Assembly (NCBI RefSeq): GCF_003666015.1
Contig: NZ_QPLT01000020.1
Span: forward strand, 1-60,529
From: Halorubrum sp. Atlit-26R
GTDB lineage: Archaea > Halobacteriota > Halobacteria > Halobacteriales > Haloferacaceae
DNA length: 60,529 nucleotides
Direction: 5' to 3'
The translations under genes and the position numbers were made by a program. The notes beneath the pieces were generated by a model. It saw only the letters and a list, made by a program, of their open reading frames with translations. It ran no database searches and had not been told where the DNA came from. Below are positions 54,591-60,529 of this stretch, in pieces; within the stretch, counting starts at the first letter, position 1; the number at the start of each line of letters is the position of its first letter.

Positions 54591-55928
54591 ATGACAGACC
54601 AAGACTCGCGGTTATCGCGGCGCCACTTCGTCGGCGCGACTGGGGCAGCGACGCTCACAGGACTCGCCGGCTGTTCCGGCGGTAGCGACGGCGGCGACGG
54701 CGGTGACGGAAGCGACGGCGGTGACGGGTCCGACGGCGGCGACGGCGGCGACGGCGGAAACACGCTGGAGGTCCTCCACGCGTGGACCGGCGGCGACGGC
54801 GCGCGCGCCGCGGAGGCGCTGGTCGCGGCCTTCGAGGAGGAGTATCCCGACATCGAACACGAGTTCAACCCGATCGGCGGGGGCGGGAACCAGAACCTCG
54901 ACGCGGTCGTCGCGAACCGGCTCCAGAACGGCGACCCGCCGAGCTCCTTCGCGAACTGGCCCGGCCCGAACCTCCAGCGCTACGAGGGCGTGCTGGGCGA
55001 GGTCGGCGGCGTCTGGGAGTCCGAGGGCTTCGAGGACGTGATGGTCCAGGAAGCGGTCGACCTCCACCAGTACAACGGCGCGTACCGCGGCGTCCCGCTC
55101 GGTTCGCACCGCCTGAACTGCCTGTTCTACAACACGTCGGTCGTCGAGGAGGCGGGGGTCGACCCCGACTCGCTGACGAGCGTGTCGGCGCTGATCGACG
55201 CGCTGGAAACGGTCCAGAGCGAGACCGACGCGATCCCGATGACGCACGGCGCGAGCGGTACCTGGACGACGACCCAGCTGTTCGCCTCGACGATGCTCGG
55301 GCAGGAAGGGTACGACGCGTACATGAGCTTCATCGACGGGAGCCCGGACGAGGCGGCCGTCCGCGCGACCTTCGAGTCGCTCGCCGAGATCCTCGGGAAC
55401 TACATCAACGAGGACGCCTCCTCGATCGGGCTCACGGAGTCCAACCAGAACATCATCGAGGGCAACGCGGCGTTCATCCACCAGGGGAACTGGGCGGCCG
55501 GCGCCTACCGGAACGCCGAGGACTTCGACTACGACGAGGACTGGGGCTTCAAGACGTACCCCGGCTCGGAGGGCATGTACATGCTCCACTTCGACTCGTT
55601 CCTCTACCCCTCGGACAACCCGAGTCCGGACGCGACGGAGCAGTTCATGGCCTTCGTCGGGAGCGAGGCCGCGCAGGTCGCGTTCAACCAGTATAAGGGC
55701 TCGATCCCGACCCGAACCGACGTCGACATGAGTCAGTTCGGGCCGTACCTTCAGGAGACGCAGGAAGACTTCGCGAACGCCGACCAGCGGCCGCCGAACC
55801 TCCAGCACGGGCTGGGCGTCCCCTCGGGGACCATGACGACGCTGAACGACGTGATCTCCAGCGAGTTCTCCGGACCGTACAACGTCGACGCCGCGACGGA
55901 AGGCTTCGTCGACGCGGTCTCTAACTGA
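54591..55928 (+). CDS. ABC importer substrate-binding lipoprotein (carbohydrate type)
   Basis: A 445-residue extracellular binding protein of the sugar family (UgpB/MalE-like). The Tat motif SRRHF and lipobox LAGC (C28) target it to the membrane; a Gly/Asp/Ser linker of about 25 residues follows. Binding-protein features include LEVLHAWTGGDGARAAEALV and EGNAAFIHQGNWAAGAY. The exact sugar is unknown. It is first in the operon with two permeases and an ATPase. Confidence 0.9.
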   Translation: MTDQDSRLSRRHFVGATGAATLTGLAGCSGGSDGGDGGDGSDGGDGSDGGDGGDGGNTLEVLHAWTGGDGARAAEALVAAFEEEYPDIEHEFNPIGGGGNQNLDAVVANRLQNGDPPSSFANWPGPNLQRYEGVLGEVGGVWESEGFEDVMVQEAVDLHQYNGAYRGVPLGSHRLNCLFYNTSVVEEAGVDPDSLTSVSALIDALETVQSETDAIPMTHGASGTWTTTQLFASTMLGQEGYDAYMSFIDGSPDEAAVRATFESLAEILGNYINEDASSIGLTESNQNIIEGNAAFIHQGNWAAGAYRNAEDFDYDEDWGFKTYPGSEGMYMLHFDSFLYPSDNPSPDATEQFMAFVGSEAAQVAFNQYKGSIPTRTDVDMSQFGPYLQETQEDFANADQRPPNLQHGLGVPSGTMTTLNDVISSEFSGPYNVDAATEGFVDAVSN

Positions 55929-55981
55929 CTCCGGTCCACGATGCGACCGGATTTGGGCGGTTTCGGCACACGACAAACCAT

Positions 55982-56968
55982 ATGACACAGAACACTGACA
56001 CCGGCGACGATAGTGGCGACGCGCTTCCCGACGGCGGCGTCGCCGAGGACGGGCAGCGCTCCGGATTCAGCCCGATCTCGGCGCTGAACGAACGCTTCGG
56101 CAGCGACTTCGTCGAGTCGTCGCAGTTCTGGCTGCCGCCGTTCCTGCTGGTGGGTCTCTTCGTCTACGGCGCGATCATCTGGAACCTCCTGATATCGCTG
56201 ACGGATTTCACCGGCTTCGGGACCCCGGACTACGGCGACTTGGACCTCGAGATGTACGGCCGCGCGTTGGCGGACAGCGGGTTCATCGACGCCGCGATCA
56301 ACACCTTCATCCTGCTCGTCGGGTTCACCCTGGTGACGCTGGCGCTCGGGCTCGGGCTGGCGATCCTGATCGACCGGAACATCCGGTTCGAGAACACGTT
56401 CAGGACGATCTACCTGCTGCCGATGAGCCTCTCGTTCGTCGTCACCGCCCAGTTCTGGGCGTGGATGTTCAACTTCAACAACGGGGTCATCAACATCGTC
56501 ATCACGTCGCTCGGCTTCGGCCGGGTCGACTGGATCGGGAACCCCGACATCGTCCTCTGGGCGGTCATGTTCGCGCTGATGTGGCAGTTCGCGGGGTACG
56601 CGATGGTGGTGTTCCTCGCGGGCCTGCGGGCCATTCCGAACGAACACTACGAGGCGGCGAAGGTGGACGGCGCCTCGACGGTCAGGATGTACTGGCGCGT
56701 GATCATCCCCCAGCTGAAGGGGTCGACGATCAGCGCCTCGGTCGTCCTCATGGTGTTCGCGCTGAAGGCGTTCGACTTCCTGTACTCGCTCGTCGGCGGG
56801 TACCGACCGCCGAACGGAGCCGACATCCTCGCGACGAAGATGGTCCGCGAGGCGTACGCGAACCTGAACTGGGCGTACGCCTCGGCGGTCGCCATCACCC
56901 TGTTCCTGATGACGCTCGGAATCGTCGGTCCGTACCTCTACTACCAGTACAATCGGGGGAACCTATGA
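55982..56968 (+). CDS. ABC importer permease 1 (sugar type)
   Basis: A 328-residue membrane permease with six main helices (about 55-80, 108-130, 145-165, 185-215, 245-265, 295-318) after a polar N-terminal extension. The EAA loop is EHYEAAKVDGASTVRMYWRV. It pairs with permease 2; the stop overlaps the next ATG (ATGA). Confidence 0.92.
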   Translation: MTQNTDTGDDSGDALPDGGVAEDGQRSGFSPISALNERFGSDFVESSQFWLPPFLLVGLFVYGAIIWNLLISLTDFTGFGTPDYGDLDLEMYGRALADSGFIDAAINTFILLVGFTLVTLALGLGLAILIDRNIRFENTFRTIYLLPMSLSFVVTAQFWAWMFNFNNGVINIVITSLGFGRVDWIGNPDIVLWAVMFALMWQFAGYAMVVFLAGLRAIPNEHYEAAKVDGASTVRMYWRVIIPQLKGSTISASVVLMVFALKAFDFLYSLVGGYRPPNGADILATKMVREAYANLNWAYASAVAITLFLMTLGIVGPYLYYQYNRGNL

Positions 56969-57909
56969 GCAACGACGCACGAACCGACGGCGGCACGGCA
57001 TCGGCGACGGACACCGGCGCGTCAGCGGGGGCGCTCGCCGGAATCGACGGGTACCGAGTCCTCCTGTATCTCGGGCTGCTCGGGATGTTGACGTTCTTCC
57101 TGATTCCGATCGAGTCGGGGCTCGTCACCTCGTTCAAGACGTCGAGCGGCGTCTCCGGCTCCCTCCCCTTCGCCCCGCCCACGGGGAGCACGTTCACCCT
57201 CGAGAAGTGGCAGTCCGCGTTCGACGCGCTCGGACGGGGACTGATAAACAGCGCGCTGTACGCGATCCCGGCGACGGTCATCTCGGCGCTGCTCGGGAGC
57301 TTCGCCGCCTACGGGATCACGCAGTCCGACTGGAAACAGAAGTACAAGGCGCCGGTGCTCGCGCTGTTCGTCGCCGGGATCTTCATCCCGTATCAGGCCG
57401 TGCTGGTCCCGCTTTCGCAGTTCTGGTCGATGGTCTCGCTCCAGGACTGGCTGGGATTCGTGTGGGCGCTCGGGATCAACGACGACTACGCCGGCGTCGT
57501 CGAGCTGATCGTCACCCACGTGGCGTACGGACTGCCGATCTGTACCGTCCTGTTCAGGTCCTACTACAAGAACATGAGCGAGGAGATGATCGAGGCCGCG
57601 CGGTTAGACGGGGCGTCCATCCGCCGGATCTACCGCCGCATCGTGCTCCCGCTTTCGGGACCGATGTTCGCGGTGGTCCTGATCTACCAGTTCACGCAGA
57701 TCTGGAACGACCTCCTGTTCACGCTCGTGTTGGTCCAGACGGAGTCCAGCGCGGCGGCGCCGATCGTGTTGATCCTCGCCGGACTGGGCACGTCGCTCGA
57801 AGGCCAAGACTTCGCGCTCCGAATGGCGGGCGCGTTCATCGCCGCCCTGCCGACGCTCGCGGTGTACATCGCGTTCGGCGAGGAGTTCGCCGAGGGGGTG
57901 GCGACATGA
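56965..57909 (+). CDS. ABC importer permease 2 (sugar type)
   Basis: A 314-residue permease with six helices and the EAA loop EEMIEAARLDGASIRRIYRR. The first ~25 residues are polar and Ala/Gly/Thr-rich. It is coupled to permease 1 by a four-base overlap. Its stop overlaps an ATG of the short frame at 57906. Confidence 0.92.
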   Translation: MSNDARTDGGTASATDTGASAGALAGIDGYRVLLYLGLLGMLTFFLIPIESGLVTSFKTSSGVSGSLPFAPPTGSTFTLEKWQSAFDALGRGLINSALYAIPATVISALLGSFAAYGITQSDWKQKYKAPVLALFVAGIFIPYQAVLVPLSQFWSMVSLQDWLGFVWALGINDDYAGVVELIVTHVAYGLPICTVLFRSYYKNMSEEMIEAARLDGASIRRIYRRIVLPLSGPMFAVVLIYQFTQIWNDLLFTLVLVQTESSAAAPIVLILAGLGTSLEGQDFALRMAGAFIAALPTLAVYIAFGEEFAEGVAT

Positions 57910-58010
57910 ACGCCGCCGCCCGCCAGCAGCTATCCATGACTCGACAGCAACCACGCAGCCGACCGGAGGTATCGCTATCAAACCGTCGCGCCGTTCCGCG
58001 GGGGCGATAG
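57906..58010 (+). CDS. Possible 34-residue ORF between permease and ATPase
   Basis: It starts in an ATGA overlap with permease 2 and stops (TAG) one base before the ATPase ATG, so it could carry ribosomes across the gap. The peptide is basic (MNAAARQQLSMTRQQPRSRP) and without a recognised motif. It may only be a coupling frame. Confidence 0.3.
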   Translation: MNAAARQQLSMTRQQPRSRPEVSLSNRRAVPRGR

Positions 58011-58011
58011 C

Positions 58012-59130
58012 ATGGGGACGCTCGAACTCGACGGCGTGACCAAGGTGTTCCCCGACGGCGACGGCGAGGTCGTCGCCGTCGACGACGTCGACATCGAGAT
58101 GCGCGACGGCGAGTTCCTCGTCGTCGTCGGCCCCTCGGGCTGCGGCAAGTCGACGACGCTCCGGATGGTCGCGGGGCTGGAGACGGTCACCAGCGGCGAG
58201 ATTCGGCTCGCCGGGAACGTCGTCAACGACGTGAAACCGCAACACCGCGACATCGCGATGGTGTTCCAGTCGTACGCGCTGTACCCGCACATGACCGTCG
58301 AGGGGAACATGGCGTTCGGCTTGGAGGAGTCGACGGAGCTCTCCGACGAGGAGATCGAGACGCGCGTCACCGACGCCGCGGAGACGATGGGTATCGCCGA
58401 ACTGCTGGACCGCAAACCCTCCGACCTCTCCGGCGGCCAGCAGCAGCGGGTGGCGCTCGGGCGAGCGATCGTCCGCGACCCGGAGGTGTTCCTCATGGAC
58501 GAGCCGCTCAGCAACCTCGACGCCAAGCTCCGGTCGGAGATGCGGACGGAGCTCCAGCGGCTCCAGAGCGAGCTCGACGTGACGACGATGTACGTCACGC
58601 ACGACCAGACCGAGGCGATGACGATGGGCGACCGGATCGCGATCCTCAACGCCGGCGAGCTCCAGCAGGTCGCGACGCCGCTGGAGTGTTACCACGAGCC
58701 GGCGAACCGGTTCGTCGCCGGGTTCATCGGCGACCCGTCGATGAACTTCTTCGACGTCAAGCGAGACGGCGACACGCTCGACGGGGCCGTGTTCGACTAC
58801 CCGCTATCGGCGTCGACGCTCGACGACGTCGGCGACGTGACCGACCTCACCCTCGGGGTCCGCCCCGAGGACATCTCCGTCGCCGGCGACGCGGCCGGCG
58901 ACCACGCGTTCTCTACGGTCGTCGAGGTCGTCGAGCCGATGGGCGACGAGAACACCGTCTACCTGCGGTTCGAGGACGCTCCCGAGGGCGAGACGTTCAT
59001 CGCCACCGTGGGCGGCCTCCAGCGGATCTCGGTCGGCGACGAGGTCACCATCGAGATCCCGGAAGAGGCGATCCACCTCTTCGACGGGAACACCGGCGAA
59101 GCGGTCCACAACCGCGATATGGAAGAGTAA
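58012..59130 (+). CDS. ABC importer ATPase (MalK/UgpC family)
   Basis: A 372-residue ATPase. Walker A GPSGCGKST is at 40-48, the Q-loop is in VFQSYALYP, the signature is LSGGQQQR (139-146), Walker B is LMDEP (161-165), and the switch histidine is in VTHDQTEA. The C-terminal ~120 residues form the TOBE regulatory domain typical of sugar importers. It completes the operon. Confidence 0.95.
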   Translation: MGTLELDGVTKVFPDGDGEVVAVDDVDIEMRDGEFLVVVGPSGCGKSTTLRMVAGLETVTSGEIRLAGNVVNDVKPQHRDIAMVFQSYALYPHMTVEGNMAFGLEESTELSDEEIETRVTDAAETMGIAELLDRKPSDLSGGQQQRVALGRAIVRDPEVFLMDEPLSNLDAKLRSEMRTELQRLQSELDVTTMYVTHDQTEAMTMGDRIAILNAGELQQVATPLECYHEPANRFVAGFIGDPSMNFFDVKRDGDTLDGAVFDYPLSASTLDDVGDVTDLTLGVRPEDISVAGDAAGDHAFSTVVEVVEPMGDENTVYLRFEDAPEGETFIATVGGLQRISVGDEVTIEIPEEAIHLFDGNTGEAVHNRDMEE

Positions 59131-59181
59131 CGCGTCGGTACCGCGGTCCGACCCGTCGGGCGGTGCCGACGGGCTCTGCGT

Positions 59182-59595
59182 TCACTCCCGGATTCGTTCC
59201 ACTTCTCGCCGGACGCCCTCTCGTACCCTGTCGGCGACGTCGCCGCCCGGGTCGTCGACGGTCTCGGCGTCTTCGGTCTCCAAGAGGCGGTCGAGCTTGC
59301 GCTCGAACTCCGTCTCGTCGATCTCGCCGCGCGCGTAGCGCTCGCGGAGGGCGTCGAGCGCGGGGTCGCCGGTGGCGTCCGCGCCGTCGTCGGGCTCGCC
59401 GTCCGGGACCGGTTTCGTCAGGGTGTGGAGGACGGGGAGGAGGATGACGAGCCCGAAGAACCACACGAGCGGGAGCCACCACCAGACGCCGGTAAGGAGG
59501 GGGGCAGCGACGCCGGCGCCGACGACGCAGAGGGCGAACACCCGCCGCCAGCGGTGGCGGAGGTTCCACGCGACCCGGCCGGGGAGTCCGGTCAT
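59182..59595 (-). CDS. SHOCT-domain membrane protein
   Basis: A 137-residue protein with two adjacent helices (about 18-58), an acidic linker, and a SHOCT motif at about 78-100 (LDALRERYARGEIDETEFER). SHOCT proteins are small and of unknown function, often with oligomerisation roles. The ATG at 59595 begins MTGLPGRVAWNL. Confidence 0.8.
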   Translation of the reverse strand: MTGLPGRVAWNLRHRWRRVFALCVVGAGVAAPLLTGVWWWLPLVWFFGLVILLPVLHTLTKPVPDGEPDDGADATGDPALDALRERYARGEIDETEFERKLDRLLETEDAETVDDPGGDVADRVREGVRREVERIRE

Positions 59596-59640
59596 GGTCG
59601 GGCCGACGCCTGCGAGGCCCAAAGCGGTTTCGTCGGCGGG

Positions 59641-60129
59641 TCACTCCTCGTCGAGGCCCTCTATCACCAGCCGGTCGCCCGGCTCGACGCCGTGGCGCTC
59701 GCTCCACCCCCGCGGGGCTTCGAGGACGTACCGCCCGGTTCCCTCGTAGCGCGTGAACGGTCGCGACTCCGGTTCCGCCTCGTGGATCCGGGTGACCGTC
59801 CCGTTCGCGTCCGCGAAGACGATGTCGATGGGGAACGCCATGTCGCGCATCACGTAGGCGCGCTCGGCGCTCTCGCCGTGGACGAACAGCATTCCCTCCC
59901 CGTCGTCGAGCTCTTCGGTCGCGGAGAGCCCGACGTACTGCTTCAGGAAGCCGTCGGCGACCCGGACCTCGACGGTCGCGAGCGTCTCGCCCGTCTCGCC
60001 GTCGACGGCCTCGACCGTGGCGGTGTCGTAGCCGGTGATGAGGAGGGCCGGGTTCGTCGCGGCGACGGCGGCTCCGAGGAGGGCGACGAGCGCGAGCGCG
60101 GCCGCGACCCCGACGAGGCGACGGTTCAC
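59641..60129 (-). CDS. DUF192 secreted or membrane-anchored protein
   Basis: A 162-residue protein with an N-terminal hydrophobic segment (about 5-27) and a DUF192 domain (about 40-158) including GLSATEELDDGEGMLFVH and FPIDIVFADANGTVTRIHEA. DUF192 is widespread with unclear function. It is oriented away from the tRNA gene. Confidence 0.85.
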   Translation of the reverse strand: MNRRLVGVAAALALVALLGAAVAATNPALLITGYDTATVEAVDGETGETLATVEVRVADGFLKQYVGLSATEELDDGEGMLFVHGESAERAYVMRDMAFPIDIVFADANGTVTRIHEAEPESRPFTRYEGTGRYVLEAPRGWSERHGVEPGDRLVIEGLDEE

Positions 60130-60190
60130 GGTCGGGGTTCGCGTCGCGGAAGGAAATCGTTTTCCGCTCTCGGCGGGTTCAGACGGGTGA

Positions 60191-60264
60191 GGGCTCGTGG
60201 TCTAGCTGGTTATGACGCGGCCTTTACAAGGCTGAGATCGGCGGTTCGAACCCGCCCGAGCCCA
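60191..60264 (+). tRNA. tRNA-Val (anticodon UAC)
   Basis: The acceptor stem GGGCTCG pairs with CGAGCCC, followed by discriminator A. The D-arm (GGTCTAGCTGGTTATGAC), anticodon loop CTTTACAA with anticodon TAC, and T-arm (GGCGG TTCGAAC CCGCC) all form. CCA is not encoded. No intron is seen. Confidence 0.95.
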
Positions 60265-60266
60265 CT

Positions 60267-60302
60267 GTTGCTGTCGCGAGCAACCTCGTGAGCGACAGCA
60301 AC
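60267..60302 (+). other. Hairpin after tRNA-Val with an alternative fold
   Basis: GTTGCTGTCGC (60267-60277) pairs perfectly with GCGACAGCAAC (60292-60302). A second, mutually exclusive hairpin is GTTGCT with AGCAAC (60267-60272 and 60279-60284). It may mark the tRNA 3' trailer or termination area. Confidence 0.5.
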
Positions 60303-60374
60303 GTGCGTATTTGAGGGTGGGTTCGAAGCAGGGAGCGGGAGGTGAGCGAGTGGAGCGAGCGAACGGGAGCGACT

Positions 60375-60398
60375 GAGGTTTGAACCCGCCCGAGCCCA
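60375..60398 (+). repeat. Duplicate of the tRNA-Val 3' end (attachment-site-like)
   Basis: GAGGTTTGAACCCGCCCGAG plus CCCA matches the tRNA 3' end at 60241-60264 in 22 of 24 positions. Such duplications mark integration of an element by a tyrosine integrase at a tRNA gene. Only about 110 bp separates the two copies, so no intact element remains between them. It lies four bases before the right IS end. Confidence 0.65.
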
Positions 60399-60402
60399 TC
60401 TC

Positions 60403-60529
60403 GGTCGCGTAAAGTTAGAGGATGAGGCGTTCGACTTCAGAGTGCTTATGGCCGAAATCGAACGCCTCACCGAAGGTATCGCGTGGATCGACTTGTCGTT
60501 TGTGGAGCGAGATAGGACTCCACGCTGGG
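60403..60529 (+). mobile_element. Right IS6-type element end (partial)
   Basis: These 127 bases are the exact inverted copy of 1-127. The block begins GGTCGCGTAAAG and includes the start of the transposase gene, which runs off the right edge. The inner boundary lies where identity with the left end stops. Confidence 0.75.
60448..60529 (+). CDS. IS6-family transposase, N-terminal fragment (right copy)
   Basis: The ATG at 60448 starts the same 27 codons as the left copy (MAEIERLTEGIAWID, then LSFVERDRTPRW), and the gene is cut off by the window edge. The catalytic domain is not visible. Confidence 0.65.
   Translation, partial: MAEIERLTEGIAWIDLSFVERDRTPRW

Noticed and set aside
60303-60374. 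Second tRNA gene between tRNA-Val and the duplicated 3' end
   Set aside because: Only the T-arm and acceptor 3' strand are present; no D-arm, anticodon arm or matching 5' acceptor strand can be found.
1-60529. Ends considered as termini of a circular or linear replicon
   Set aside because: The end repeat is inverted, not direct, so the sequence does not circularise. The repeat is transposase code and exactly 127 bp, which fits an assembly break at an IS better than a natural terminus.

Overview
The window is chromosomal DNA from a halophilic archaeon, most likely Halorubrum or a close relative. The evidence is very high G+C, acidic predicted proteins, a haloarchaeal archaellum locus, the haloarchaeal L1-L10-L12 operon, haloarchaeal types of PriL, RfcC, Hef, PccX and MetX/MetY, and many leaderless genes with a TATA-like box about 28-30 bp upstream of the start codon. 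I cannot name the species from sequence alone.

Layout. Both ends (1-127 and 60403-60529) are the same 127 bp in inverted orientation. Each encodes the N-terminus of an IS6-type transposase reading outward, so the segment lies between two inverted copies of one insertion sequence. From 602 to 2553 there is an HtpX protease gene and a sugar-nucleotide-type epimerase gene. From 2586 to 12028, all on the minus strand, lies the archaellum and chemotaxis block: arlJ, arlI, arlH, arlG, arlF, a fused arlCDE, cheD, a two-domain cheC and cheY. Two large surface proteins follow (12126-17330), then a zinc-ribbon protein, an unrecognised protein and two archaellins (18980-20262). A small regulatory group comes next (20591-22943): a membrane protein, a winged-helix regulator, a KaiC-like ATPase and a HalX-type response regulator. 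From 23089 to 40699 are housekeeping and metabolic genes: a molybdopterin oxidoreductase, a DHH phosphoesterase, metY-metX, an acyl-CoA synthetase, the Hef helicase-nuclease, a second molybdopterin oxidoreductase, a metallo-beta-lactamase hydrolase, an AstE/AspA-type deacylase, Tfx, a TRAM protein and a BKACE enzyme.

From 42455 to 46879 is the propionyl/acetyl-CoA carboxylase set (pccA, pccX, pccB). The ribosomal stalk operon L1-L10-L12 follows at 47199-49244. Next come small proteins, primase large subunit, an amphi-Trp/DUF1508 protein, archaetidylserine decarboxylase overlapping RfcC, and a DUF4013 membrane protein. A sugar-type ABC importer (54591-59130) has a palindrome just upstream of its TATA box. 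The window closes with SHOCT and DUF192 proteins, tRNA-Val(UAC), a duplicated tRNA 3' end and the right IS end.

The most unusual feature is a family of four dispersed elements (146-601, 28846-29337, 40768-41137 and, on the minus strand, 41821-42230). Each has a 230-350 bp head that can fold into nested stems with compensatory base changes between copies, including a possible pseudoknot. The head is followed by one to four tail units of 57 or 66 bp, each starting with a CGGCTGGGGCTTCGG-like word and carrying a palindromic TTTATAAA box. The same box precedes each head. I do not recognise this family. It looks like a structured-RNA gene, a non-autonomous mobile element, or both. Two of the copies face each other around a compositionally atypical membrane-protein gene.
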